This document shows, piece by piece, positions 29,440 through 41,357 of a stretch of 64,000 nucleotides of DNA. Under the pieces are notes generated by a model. That model did no database searches. It was not told the DNA's origin and saw only the letters and a list, made by a program, of their open reading frames with translations. Made by a program: the position numbers and the translations under genes. The stretch comes from Prorocentrum cordatum. Its lineage: Eukaryota; Sar; Dinophyceae; Prorocentrales; Prorocentraceae. The stretch's first letter is position 1; each line of letters begins with the position of its first letter. The stretch covers positions 1 through 64,000 of the forward strand of contig CAUYUJ010007247.1 in assembly GCA_963575745.1 (NCBI GenBank), read 5' to 3'.

Positions 29440-30180
29440 ATACGACGCCCCCGTGGGAGTCCCGGAGCCCAAAAGAGCCCCATGACTGGCCAAGAGTGCC
29501 CCGAGAGGCCCCAAAGCCAGTCCAAGAGTCCAAGAGAACCCCGAATCGCCGAACGATCTGTCCAAGACGCCTTGACGGCCTCCAGACGGCCCACGAGGCC
29601 TACAAGGCGCCCCTAAGAGGCCTCCAGGAGCTTTCTCACGATAGCCCCAAGATGCAAAATTCATGGATTTCCCGTACGTTTTTGAAAGATGTTGGCGCTG
29701 TTGCCTCTTCCGCTTCCCGACGCGCCAAGACGGCCCAAGAAACCCTCAAGCTCTCAGCCCCAAGACATTTCGAGCTCTCAGCCCCAAGAGGCCCCCAAGA
29801 GGCACCGAAAAAGCCCCTAAGAGGCCCCAAGAGGCTCCCAAGGGGCTCCCAAACTGCCCCAAGACAGCCCAAGGAGAGCACCTAAATTGCCTAGGAGGCC
29901 TCCAAGAGTGCCTTGATACGGCGCAAGAGGAGCCCTGGACGGCCCAAGACGGCCTCAGGAGAGCCACAGGCTGTCCCAAGAAAGCCTCTGGCCTCCTCCT
30001 CTTCCTCCTCCTCCTCCTCCTCCTCCTCCTTCCTCCCCCCCCCTCTGCTCCCCCTCCTCCTGCTCTCCTCTGCCTCCTTCTCCTCCTCTTGCTTCTCCTC
30101 CACATCCTTCTCCCCCCTCCTCCTCTCTCATTCACCTCCTCCCCCCTGCCCCCCCCTTGTTTTCATCTTCGTCGCTCTCA
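29440..30180. repeat. Degenerate CCAAGAGGCC decamers then CTC/TCC polypyrimidine
   Basis: From ~29440 to 29985 the sequence is a loose 10-11-bp repeat of ccaagaggcc / ccaagacggcc type. From ~29990 to 30160 it is mainly TCC/CTC triplets. Translations are artefacts. Confidence 0.75.
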
Positions 30181-30504
30181 GGGTCGGCGGCAACGGCCGT
30201 AAGGCCTTCGCAATCAACTTTGGCAGGCGCTTTGGCGAGAGCACCATTCGGAATCACCGATCGGAACTTCGGCCAGCGCTGAGACGAAAGCACCGATCCA
30301 AGTCTGGAGAGCGAATTCTCCAGCGAACTCAAGTCGACAAAATGGTAGCGGATAGCGTAGCCCATCGCAGTTGCGGATAAGAGTGAGTTGGGCGCGGGGG
30401 CGTCGGCAGTCTGCGCGGCTCTGCAGAAGCCCGCCGCAGGCGCAAACATGTTACAATTTGTACAACGAGCCCGCCGCAAGCGCAGATTTTTTTTCGGTAT
30501 GATA
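30180..30504. other. Unassigned segment
   Basis: Contains caccgatcggaacttcggcc-like unique sequence and a duplicated gcccgccgcaggcgca / gcccgccgcaagcgca (about 30429 and 30469). No gene recognised. Confidence 0.4.
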
Positions 30505-30718
30505 ATGTGGGTGGGTCCCGGGTGGGTCGCGGGTGGGTCGCAGGCCGGGTCGCGGGTGGGTTGCGGATGGGTCGCGGGTGGCTCGTGGGTGGGTCGCGGG
30601 CGGGTCGCGGGTCGGGTCGCGGGTGGGTCGCGAGTGGGTCGCGAATGGGTCGCGGGGAGGGTCGCGGGCGGGTCGCGGGGAGGGTCGCGGGCGGGTCGCG
30701 GGCCGGGTCGCGGGTGGG
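30505..30718. repeat. 10-bp minisatellite (GGGTCGCGGG type)
   Basis: About 20 decamers of gggtcgcggg with gtgggt / cgggt variants, G-rich on the + strand. It is followed by (CAA)n at about 30745-30808. The Gly/Arg/Val repeat frames it gives are artefacts. Confidence 0.88.
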
Positions 30719-30759
30719 ACGACGACAACAAACAACGAAAAACACATAACAAACAACGC

Positions 30760-30809
<50 letters not shown>

Positions 30810-30810
<1 letters not shown>

Positions 30811-31560
30811 TACTAGCACGTGGGGACACTCCGTTCTCACCAGTGCCAGGGTTTTCATAGGAGGCGGGCAATACCCCCACTTTGTGGGGGGGCCGGTTCA
30901 AGCTCTACCAAATTTCCAAACGACTCTTCGCCACCACCCACACCCAGCTTCCCGCCCTATGACGTTCGGACACTTCACTTCGTGGCATGCGGACGACCGT
31001 GGCTACTATTCAGGGCCCCGCGGCCGACGACGACGGCGTGCGCGCGCGAAGAAAAAACGAATGTGTCCCGCATGGTATTATTTGACAGGGATGATGGCCC
31101 TGGCAGGTGCGCAACCGTTGTTGCAGAAGTTCGAAAAAGTTGCTCGCAAAAGCCCGTTTGACAGAAATGTTTAAAAAGTGTTGGGTTTCCTACGAATCCG
31201 CAAGAGCGCGCGGGATGAAATTTTGACATTTTTTTTTGAAAAACCATTGGTTTTTTGATGTTTTTATGTTAAAATCGCTACGAAAACTAAGGTTTTGGAA
31301 GGATTTCGTCTTGCGCGCGCGAATGCCCACTTTACCTTATTTTTTGCAAGGGATTCTTGAAGTTTGGTTATGTTAGAACAAGAAATGTCAACTTTAGCTT
31401 ATTTTTTGCAAGGGAAAACCGATCGTAACAACACAACCGGATCTGGTATACCCCGTTTTGCCTGAGACTTCCTCACGAAAATGATGAAAATGTGGCTGCG
31501 GCCTAGGCGCGGCGGGGGGGGCGCGCACCAGGGGTCCCAACAATAATTATTCTTTAGAAT
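30810..31560. other. AT-richer non-coding segment with repeated T-run motif
   Basis: cactttaccttattttttgcaa (about 31329) recurs as aactttagcttattttttgcaa (about 31388). It resembles the T-run motif of the 15.7-16.9 kb block. gttttgcctgagacttcctc at ~31460 resembles the repeat at 42.6-42.8 kb. No gene. Confidence 0.55.
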
Positions 31561-31574
31561 TAATAATGTTCAAC

Positions 31575-31647
31575 AACAACAACCACCACCACCACCACCA
31601 CCACCACCACCACCACCACCACCACCACCACCACCACCACCACCACC

Positions 31648-31679
<32 letters not shown>

Positions 31680-31680
31680 C
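31575..31680. repeat. (CCA)n and (CAA)n microsatellite
   Basis: CAA units, then about 20 consecutive ACC units, then CAA units. Confidence 0.95.
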
Positions 31681-33230
31681 CGCACCGCGGAACCTTACTT
31701 CAACCACGCGCCGAGGGACAATGAATGGCCGTTCGGCCCACTCTGACCTCCCTCCCATCACATCAGCAGTTACCGGGAGAAATAGACACATAGTGCAACT
31801 CATACTCCTGTCCTGACCTCAGCGGGGCTCTGATCTTCCTCTGGAGACCATCAGACGGCTAGACTAGCCCAGAGGACTGATCGGCGCTAAGCAAAGATCA
31901 CGCCCATGTTGAAGAACTCCAATGGACCGCGGACGCAGCGGTGGCGGGTGGGATGGGGGGGAATAGCTGGGCCGTGGATTTTTGAGCCAAGCAAGCGGCA
32001 AGTTCCACGCCCAGCCTCTTGGCACTCAATTTCTTTGATCTCTCTCTCTCTCTCTCGCTCGCTCTCACCGCACCTCCCCGGTAGCATCCGCTCAAGAGGG
32101 CCCCAAGAGGCATTCGTTCGGCCTCCGACGGGAGGGGACACGAATTTCCGCCACGCCTCTTTTCGGGCCATGGCGTCCAAGATTGCATCAAAAACTTCAC
32201 AAATAGTCCCAGGAAGGCCCGACGACCCTACAGAACAACCCCCCGCGAGGGCACCAAGACTGCCCCGACAGAATCCCAAGAGGACCTTATAAAGGGCTGA
32301 AAGAGAACCCCAAGATAGCCCGAAGAGCCCTCCGAGAGGCTCATACAACAAAAGATCAGGTAAACCTCCTCGTCCTACTCCTCATCCGCCTCCTCTCCTG
32401 TTCCTCCTCCTCCTCCTCCTCCTCGTTCTCCTCCCTCCTTCTCTTCCTGTCTCATCCTCCTCCGCTCCTTCAACCTCCCGATCCGAGCCACAATCCTGGA
32501 CATCGTTTCTGGTTGGCTGGTGGAGATGCACGAAACGCAAAGCATGTTGGATGGATTTGAACTCCGTCCATGTATCTTGTAGAACCACTGAAGAAACACC
32601 GGGAATGACGAGAGACCCGTTAAGCCGGTCGGAACAACCGCGCGCTTTCGACGAATAGAAACACCCTCCATCAAGCTGCCCACTGCATCCCCGCTCGCAA
32701 AAACGTTTCAATTCAGCGGCAGTCTCCCCGCACAACGCTGTGGAACTCACTATCAATGGTCTGGTCCCCCATCCCAGAGCCATTGAAAGAATCTGCCGAT
32801 CCTGAAAGCTTTGCCATTTGCGCTACCTGCTGTTAAATCTTCCAAGTGCCAGCGTATGCAACATATGAACATAGCGGCACGACGGAGTCGGGGATCTCCG
32901 ATAGCCAACAAACCCAAGAATGAGTGCCGCGTTCGATTCAGAAAGTTCGGAGATAAGAAAGACTCCGTGAACCTTTGGTGCGGATCCCGCTAGCCCTTTG
33001 GGCGTGGGTGGTCTAGAGTGTTTCCTCTTTTACCCCTCCATCTTCCCCTTCGGGGAGGGGTTTACCCCTCCCCCTACCCCCATCCCACCTCGACGGGGGG
33101 GTCCCCGACGCGTTGGAGCGTCCGAAACGGCCTCGGCGAGGAAGCCAACAACATTGGTTTTACTAAGGTTTTGGCCTCATTTTGGCCTCCTGAGGGGGGG
33201 AGGCTAATTCCCCCGTCCTGGGATCGATCT
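31680..33230. other. Intergenic sequence with CT and CTC repeats
   Basis: A CT-run lies at ~32038-32066 and CTC/TCC triplets at ~32365-32465. The rest is unique-looking sequence with short frames only. A small inverted repeat (ccttcggggagg) sits near 33046. I find no supportable gene here. Confidence 0.5.
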
Positions 33231-34060
33231 CCTCCAAGATGGCCCCAAGAGGCGCCCAGGAGGCCCCAAGAGGCTCCGAGATGGCCCCAAGATGGCCCCA
33301 TGTGGCCCCAAGAAGCCCCCAAGAGGCCCCCAGGATGCTCCCAAGAGGCTCCCAAGAGACCCCCAAGAGACCCCCAAGAGGCCCCCCAGAGGCACCCAAG
33401 ACGCTCCAAGAGGCCTCGGCGAAACTGTCAAAATCATTGATTTTACAGAAAGGTTTTGGCCACATTTGGGCCTCCAGGGGGGGGGCACTGCTTCAGATGA
33501 CTCCAAGAGTGCCTGGGCGAGCCCAAGATGACCTCCAAGATGGCTCGAGATATCCCAAGATGCCTCAAGATGGCTCCCACGATGTTCCATGAGGCCCAAG
33601 ACCGCTTCAAGACGGCTCCAAGTGGCCAAAGAGCTCCCCCAGGAGGCCCCGAAGTGGCCAAAAACCTTCCCAAACCTAAGGAAAATCAATGTCTTGGGCT
33701 TTCTCGCCTTTTCGCTTCCGATGGCCATCCGAGGCTTCACGATGACTCCAAGATCGCCCAAGAGGGCTCCAAGAGCGCTCCCAAGGCTCCCAAGAGCGCT
33801 TCAGGAGGGCCCCAAGAGGCGCCCAGGAGACCCCAGGAGGCCCCAACAGGCGCCCCAGAGGCCTCCAAGAGGCCCCCAAGAGACCCCCAAGAGGCCCCAA
33901 GAAACTCTCCGAGGCACCCAAGACTTTCTCCGGGACCGCCAAGAGGCCCCCAAGACGCTCCAAGAGGCCTCCACTGGGGGACCTTTCCTTTGTGTGCTGC
34001 CCACTTCCCTGATCGGGGCACTTCCTCTGGGCATCGTTTCTGGATGGGCTGGTGGGGTTA
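33230..34060. repeat. Degenerate CCAAGAGGCC decamer arrays with repeated head
   Basis: ccaagaggcccccaagagacc-type decamers occupy ~33235-33415 and ~33500-33975. A head containing aaggttttggcc and ggcctcc followed by seven or more G lies at ~33165 and ~33450, and inverted near 33655. Similar decamer arrays occur at 35780-36060, 36480-36610, 41880-42380, 43790-43990, 44590-44760 and 61310-61500. Confidence 0.7.
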
Positions 34061-34279
34061 CTTTTTAGTCAGCGGCCGCGGGCGAGCGCGCCGGCGGCGA
34101 GTCAGGTCAAAGCGGGCTACGCCGAGACGAATTAAGCGAAGGCAGCGGGGGCAAGCCACGTCTAAAGCAGCAAGCCGAGGCCTCACGCGGCGGCCCAGCG
34201 GCGGGCGGGTGGAAGGGGTGACTGAGACTGAATCGAACTGCCAGCGTGCAGGTGTGCAGGGCGTCGGAAGCTGGTGGGG

Positions 34280-35585
34280 TTACGGGAAGCATCTAGAATT
34301 CCTTATATTCTGCCCGGCATCCCCCTGCACTGTGAGAAACGCGCCTATCTGGCACCCGTTCTGTAACTTTTTCGACGCAACAAAGGAAGAGCGGCACGAG
34401 CGGAATTCCGCGAGCGTGATGACCGCTCCAACCTCGGTCACCCATCGCAGCCAGGATGCCCAGATGCCCGCCCCAGCTCTCGCCAGCGTGGATGCGCAAG
34501 CAAATACGACCACCCCTCGCCTCGCGCGCGTCAACAACACGTTGACGCGTCGCTCGTCGGCCAAGAAGCCAAGTCGGCCGGCGTCGTTCGACCGTACCGC
34601 AGAGAAGACCACCAAGTCGCGCTCGGCCCCCTGAAAGCCGTCCACGGTGGAGACTTGCACCCGCCCAACGGTCGCCAACCTGTCCAAGTCGCCGTCTGCG
34701 GAAAGGTGCCGGGCGAGCTCCTCCTGCAGTGCCTGTTTCTGGCTCGAGTACGGCGTGAGCAGCGCGACGTCGGCAATGGCGCCTCTGGCGACCCATACCG
34801 CGAGCTCCACGGCGGCCGCGGCCTCTGCCGAGTTGCGCCAGGATGTGCCTACCTGCTCCTCAAAGGCCCCAGCTTCTGACCCAACGTCGACCAAAAGCAC
34901 CCTCATCTGGCCCGCCGCGGCCCATGGGATACCGGGGATAGGAGCCCGCTCGGGCGCGCAGTCCCTGACGCGGCCGCCGTAAAACATGCGGTTGGGGAAA
35001 AACGCGATGGACGGGTGCATTCGCCTCTGCTCGTCCAGCAATACAGGCTCAACGATCCCGCGGGGCTCGCCGTCGCCGTCGCGCCGGGCGAGCCATCCAG
35101 CAGAGAGCCGGGCGAAGAGAGAGGTCTCTAGGCCCCCGGTCCGCGCCTCCTCACTGATTACTGTGGGTGGCAACTGCCTGGGATCGCCCACCAGAACCAA
35201 ATGCTCACACCCGTGCCCTAAAGGCACCAGCGTGGACGGCTCTACCGACTGCGTGCTCTCGTCGACCAGCACTCGTGGGAATCCGACCTCGTGCAGCATC
35301 TCGTGCCCAGCAGAGCTGCACGTTGTCACGACGACCTGGAACTCGGCGACCGCGGCCCTCATCGCCAGCAAACGCCTCTGCGCGGCGCCGGTGGCTCCCT
35401 GGGCCGCAGAACCTCCGGCGCGGCGTTGGGCGCCTCCCGTCGCCGCGGCTGGCAAGTTGTTCACGCCCTCCCTGGCATGCTCGGGCTGGCCCAGGGTGAA
35501 GCGAAGCGAACTGATGCCCCACCTCTCCAAGCTCGCGTGCAGGTTGTCCGCGGCCACGTTTGAATCGGCCACGCACAATCCGCCA
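34280..35585 (-). CDS. UPF1-like SF1 helicase, 3' exon (RecA2 and end of RecA1)
   Basis: This exon completes the helicase started at 41357. With 1306 nt it joins the 2276-nt upstream exon to give 3582 nt, exactly 1194 codons including the TAA at 34280. Visible SF1B motifs (combined numbering): VADSNVAADNL (Ia, ~764), VLVDESTQ (II, ~864), GDPRQLPP (III, ~892), EQRRMHP (IV, ~943), TPYSSQ (~1036), STVDGFQGAE (V, ~1071) and NVLLTRAR (VI, ~1107). These are the hallmarks of the UPF1/IGHMBP2/SETX family of ATP-dependent RNA/DNA helicases. The last ~45 residues are less typical and might read past a missed splice site. The acceptor is inferred at ctcAG|T. Confidence 0.82.
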
Positions 35586-38500
35586 CTGAGCCCTTGGCCA
35601 CAATTCTAACATCCCAAGGTCCAAACTGTTCCGATATCCTGACAATATTATTGCGTCGTCTTGGTCGCGGACCCCGGCTCACGGGGATTGCTGGGGGTTC
35701 TGTGGCGTCCGTGGTCGCAAGGCAGGCTCCGCAATGGCAAGCACTGGTAAATACATTCCTCAAGGTGGCTCGATATTCTCAAGTAGCCCAAAATGCCCCA
35801 ACTTGGCCTCTGGGGTGGCCCCCAAAGGCCGCAAGGTGGCCCAACGATGGCCCTAAGGTGGAGCCTCCCAGGGAAACAAGCTGATGCACATTGTGTTACA
35901 ATGAACTTTGCCCTTGTCGCCTCTTCAGCCTGATATAAACTTCATGAGATTCAGCGTTGCCCCACGATATCCCAGAGAGGCCCTCACGGGGGGCCCTGCA
36001 AGGCCGCAAGAGATGCCCGAGAGGTCCTCTGCTGGCCTTAAGAGAGCCCCATGAGATTCGCCAGCGGGGTTTCAAACACGGACCTGGGGAATACATCCTG
36101 AAAGTGCACCCTTATCCCTGTCAAGTCTGTCCTAAGACACCCAGACCCCCCAAAGAACCTCCCCCGGATGGCTCGGATGGCCTCGGGAACTCCCCAGAAG
36201 CCCCCAGGCGGCTCCGGTCCAAAAAACAATGCAACAGCAGCATTACGGCCACGCCGCGCTATAGAAGCACAGCGCTGCTCAGGCGCGGATTGGGGGGCGG
36301 GACGGACCGAATGCAACTGGATCCGGTACCTTCGGCACGTTGGCGCCTTTGAATTAGAATGCTTGTTACTAGGGAGTGTGTCAAGCAACTTTCCAGGAGC
36401 GGCCCTCCTCCACAAGAAGCGTGCTATGAAAACCATTATTAATGATTTGTCCTTGCCACTTCGGCCTCTAGCGGGCTCCAAGACGGCCCAAGAGCGATCT
36501 ACGACCGCTCCAAGATGTCCCAAGACCAACCCAAGACGGCCCAATGGCCCCAGGCGGTTCCAATGTGCTCCGAAGCAGGCTCCAAACCAGCGCCCGAAAG
36601 AGGCCTCCAGCGAGGCCCTCAGGAGGCAAAACCAAAGGACAACAACCAAAGTCAACATTGATCGCCTCGGGGAAACTGCAGCGAACCTCGAGAAGCTCCC
36701 GAGAACCTCCAAAGACAGCCCAAAACCGTCACAAAAAACTCTAAGAAAGCACACCACCACTACCCGTCATGATTTCCGCGAGATAGTTCAGCTGAATCTC
36801 TGCGAGAGAGCTGGGTGGACGCATCGCGTCCAAGATGGGTTGGGACCGGGACCGAGACGGACCCCCATCATGCTCCCTACGGTCCTTTAAACGGCACCCA
36901 GGATGACCCTAAGAGGCTCCAAAGAAGATCCCAATAAAATTCCGAGATCCCTTCAAGAGGAGGCGAAAGAGGAAACGACGAAAGAGGAAAACGGAAAGAG
37001 GAGGAGGAAGACAAGTGTAAAACCAAGGCGCATCACCGATGGTGCAAGAAACCCTCCTTCCAACTCCCTCTTCATGAACTCCTACAAAGATGGCTTTGAA
37101 CAGCTGGAAAAGGCCCCGCTGTGCCAAAACACCACTCCTTGGACTTCAACGCCGCGAATCAACGTGACAGTTGCGCCCGGACAGTCCTAATTCGTGCTTG
37201 AACACGATTTCTGGGACGTCATCCATGGCAATCCGTGAAACTCTTGCAGACATTGAAAACGAACGCGCGCAACGCCAAAGCGAGAACCACATTCTGAAAA
37301 CCACCGCCCCCACATCCATGAAACTGCTGCAGAACCTCTAAAACGAATGCGCGCAGCGCAAAAAGCTACAACCACATTTTGAAAACTGCCCGCCCTCCAT
37401 CCGTGAATCTCGTGCAATGTTCAAACAAATTAGCGCGGCGTCAAAGCGAGAATCACTATTTGAACACCACCTGCCCTCCATCTGTGAAGCTCTTGCAAGC
37501 ATGTCGGATGAACGTTCGCGGCGCTGCAGCGAAGACCACATTCTGCAAACGACCCGCCCTCCATCCGTGAAGCTCTTGCAAACTTTTGGAAAACGCACTT
37601 GGGAATCGCTGAGGCGAGGACCACATTTTGAAAACTGACGGCCCTCCATCCGTGAAGCTCTTGCGAACTTTTGAAACGCATGTGCGCGGCCCTACGACGA
37701 GAACCGAATGTTGAAAACCATCCGCCCTGCATCAGTGAAAGTCTTGCAAGCGCTTGAAGCGAATGTGCGCGGCGCGAGGCAGAGAACCACATTTTGAAAG
37801 CCACCCGCCCTGAATCCATGACACTATTGCGAAGTTTTAAAACGAATGCGCGCGGCGCTGAGACAAGAACCAATGTTTGAAAACCACCCGCCCTCCATGA
37901 GTGAAACCCTGGTTAACTTTAAAACGAATGTCGGAAACGCTACGGCGAGAACCAACATTTGAAAACCGCCCGCCTTCCATCCGTGAAACTCTTGGATGTG
38001 TTAGACGCGTGCGTACGGCGCTAGAGCGAGAACCACTGTTGGAGATCCACCCGCCTCACATCGGTTAATATCTTGCAAACTTTTGAAACGAATGGGTGCG
38101 GCGCCAAACCGAACACCAACCACATTGTAAAAACCGCCCGCCATCCGTCCGTGAAGCTCCTACAAAGCGTTGTGACGAATGTGTGTGGCATTAGAGCGAG
38201 AACTACACTTTGAAAACCAACCGCCCTCCATCCGCGAATCTCCTGCAAACTATTGAGACGCATGTACGCGGAACTGAAACGGCAACCACATGTTGCCGCC
38301 CTCCATCCGTGAAACTCTTGGAATATTTTCGGACACACGTGCGCGGCGCTACGGCGATTACCACATTTTGAAAACAACCCACCCTCCATCTGCGAACGTT
38401 TGAAACAAACACGTGCCGCGCTGAAACGATAACGAAATTACGAAAACCAACATCCCTCCATCCGTGCAATTCTTGCAAACTTGTGAAACGAAGATGCGCG

Positions 38501-39081
38501 AAACTGAAACGACAACCACATTTGGAAAACGAACCACCCTTCATCGGTGAAACTCTTACGAACTCGTCAGACGAACGTGCGCGGCGCTATGGCGATAATC
38601 ACATTTTGAAATCCAGCCGCCCTCCATCCGTGAAGCTCTAAACAAACTTTTGAAACACATGCGTGCGACGCTGAGGTAATAACCAAATTATGAAAACCAC
38701 CCGCCCTCCACCCGTGAAATTCGTGAACAAAACATTTAAACGAATGTGCACGGCACTAAGACAAGACCAACATTCTGAGAACCACGCGACCTCCATCCGT
38801 GAAGCTGCTGTTCTCTAAACTTCAGAATCATAAATTGCCAAAACATCTCAAACGGAACGCCCAGCCAGCCCTACCGACAAGTCTCGGGGTGCGACAAGGA
38901 GCTATAAGAAAAATAACTGGTGAAAGAGAGCGAAGCCCGACATAAGGAAGGGGCGTTTGAGACCCGGGCCAATGCAGACAGGGCGCTGAGCCGGAACGTT
39001 GTTAACATCAATATCCTGCCTGCTGCGCTCCTGTGCTGGCACGTTTGCGGGGTTTGCCGCAGGCAGCTGGATATTTTTTGC
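35586..39081 (-). other. Inferred ~3.5-kb GC-AG intron of the helicase gene
   Basis: Motif I and motif Ia, normally ~25 residues apart, lie on two open frames 3.5 kb apart. Splicing from GG|GCAAAA (donor at 39081) to CTCAG|T (acceptor ending at 35586) restores the frame as ...AWRPLG-GGLCVADSNV. GC donors are accepted in dinoflagellates. The intron holds CCAAGAGGCC decamer patches (35780-36060, 36480-36610) and an 82-bp minisatellite. Exact borders are inferred, not proven. Confidence 0.6.
37215..38820. repeat. 82-bp minisatellite, about 20 copies, inside the helicase intron
   Basis: The core ccgtgaaactcttgc recurs near 37232, 37316, 37400, 37482, 37565, 37650, 37733, 37816, 37899, 37981, 38062, 38149, 38231, 38307, 38390, 38462, 38545, 38628, 38711 and 38797. 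Each unit also has gaaaaccacccgccctccat and gcgcggcgct. Copies are quite diverged. 82 bp is not a multiple of three, so the reverse-strand frames are fortuitous. Confidence 0.9.
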
Positions 39082-41357
39082 CCTAATGGCCTCCATGCGA
39101 AAACCACGCAGACAGCCGCTGTGGTCTTCCCAGTCCCTGGCGGGCCGTGGATCAAAGTCAGGGACCTCCGCAGCGAGCTCTCCACAGCCCCCGCCTGCGC
39201 CCCGCTGAGTGGAGTGCCCCTGGCGTCGGCCGCGCGCAACACCATTGCGAGGCAGCGCTCGAGGCCACTGGGGTCGGCCCACTTGCAGCCCGGCGGCAAC
39301 GCGCCAGCCATCGCCATGGCCCGCTCGCGGCCCTCGGGGTCAGTGCTGTCCAGCAAGATGGCGCGCATCGCGGGCGAGAACTGCGTCTGCCCGATCCCAA
39401 CCCTGCCAGGCCGCGGCTGGTCGCGGGCGGGAGCTGGCCCGGCCAGCGCATGGAGGGCGAAGACCGTTCGGAGGAGGGACACCTCCGAACAGAGGCTCAA
39501 GACACAAAATATGTCAGCCTGCAGGTCGGACGAAGTGAGCGTCGTACAACGAATGGACAACTTGCCGGAGGACTTGCCAGACCCGACGTCCGTCACCGAG
39601 ATCGCAATTACCACGCCCAGATGCCCTGACCCCACAGCTGGGTGTGCAGCTGTGTGCGGGACCTCCTCCCTGACGGGTTGCACCAACATCACGTCCCCTA
39701 CCCGAACGTCTGCCAGCAAAAGCTCCGCCGCGGCGTCTCCGCTCGCGCTCAGCGCGAGGTGCGGCAGGGTGCAGTTCTCCTTGGGCATCAGCATGCCTGT
39801 CTCCCCCGCGCCCACCTCCGCGATCGCAGCCAAATTCGCGCCAACCCGCTCCCATGCGAGCAGCATCCTGAAGTGTTTGAAGTACTCGCGCTGCGCCGCG
39901 GAGCCGAAGGGGCCGTGCTGGAGCTCCAGGCCGCCCAGCGCCGCCAGCGCACCGCGTGCCACGTCCCCAGACGCCACGTGGGCACAAGCGTCCAGCAATT
40001 GCTCCCACAAGTGCGAAGGCACCCCGGGCGCCCCGCTGGCGTCGCCCTGCCGCTCCAGACTCCGCCGCATTGACGCTGCCAGCGCTTCCGCCGTGCTCGC
40101 GCCGCCAAGAGCGAGCGCGTGTCGCCACGCCTCTGGAAGCGCCAGGCCCCACGCCTCTGGCGGCCGCGCCTCCACGAAAGCGCACGCGGCTGGGCCTGTG
40201 GCCTCGTCCCTGGCCCTGGCCAGGCCGCGGACCCTCGCGGCTTGGTTCAACGCCTCGACCGACACATCTTCGGCAAAGCCCTGCTCCACGAGCATCCGGC
40301 GGGCGGACTCGCCGCGCGCCGCCCTGCGTGTGGGCCCAGCGCCGTTCGTGCTGCTGGACCGCGCCCCGCCACCCTCGTCCCGCCAGTGCCACCGGAGGGT
40401 GGACAGGAACCCAGAGCGATGCTCGACGCACTCCTCGCGAGCTCTAATGTGATGGCGCTGCATTACGGCGTTGTGCCGCGCAATCAGCTCCCCCGCGGCA
40501 TCGTGGCAGAGAGCTGTGAGGCCCTGCCTTAAGTGCTCCTCGCGCCTCTCCCTGGCCTCGTGAAGCTCGGCCTCTTCGCTGGCCGCATGCGGCGAGGCTG
40601 CCTGACGGAGGAGGCGCTCGGCACGCAGGAACAGTTCTTCCTGGGCGCGCGCCTGAGCCTCCGCGGCGCAGGGCCCGGCGCCCTCCGCCGACAACCCTGC
40701 CGGCGGGCCTCCCCCGGCGCGTGGCACGCGCCACGAGATACGGTGCATCGCCTCTGAGGGCTCAGCGCGGGCGCTGCCGCGCACTGGGCCGTCCTCCACT
40801 ACCTCAGCTCGGAGGCGGGCGCGCGCGCCGCTCAGCAGCTGCGCCCTCATCTGCGCGGCAGCAGCCTCTGCCACTGGCAAGCCCCGCAGCAGCCGCCGGG
40901 CCGCCTGCCGGCGCGCCGCGCGCCTGCCGCGGGCAGCGCCCTGGCCCTGGTGGCGGGCTCCGCCGATGTGCCAGCGCAGCTCCACGTGCTGCACGCCGTC
41001 CCTTGCCTGGGCCCTTTCCTCCACCTCCGGCGCCAGCAGCGCCCGCTGTATGCCGTACAGGTGCAGCACGTTGTCGTCGTCGAAAAAGCGCTCTAGGAAA
41101 GCCGCAGCGGCAGCTGGCGGCTCGGTGTGGCCAGGAGTCCACTGGAGGGCCGCGCTCGGGCTCACAAACGCGCGCCTTCCTCCACGCGCTGGCCCAGCGG
41201 ACGCCGCACCAACGCCGCGCCACGCGCCTCGTCGCCCGACGCGACGCGGCCCGCTGATTGCCGCAGCGGCTGGCGGACCAAATGCACGTCGTAAACACGG
41301 CGGTGCCGCCCGCGGCGCGCGCGAGCAGACAGGCCGGCACCTCACACGGCACAACAT
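39082..41357 (-). CDS. UPF1-like SF1 helicase, 5' exon (N-terminal region and Walker A)
   Basis: The first in-frame ATG is at 41357 (the frame stays open a little further upstream), giving 758 codons plus two bases. The N-terminus (MLCRVRCRPVCSRAPRAAPP) is Arg/Ala/Cys-rich and could be a targeting peptide. Residues ~60-420 are Ala/Arg/Glu-rich helices with no known domain. ELLLADVRVGDVMLVQP (~585) looks like the barrel inserted before the helicase core. LSGAQAGAVES begins the Q-motif and GPPGTGKTT (~737) is the Walker A. The protein is then about 1193 aa. The role is expected to be ATP-driven nucleic-acid unwinding (RNA surveillance or a related process). The substrate cannot be told. Confidence 0.75.
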
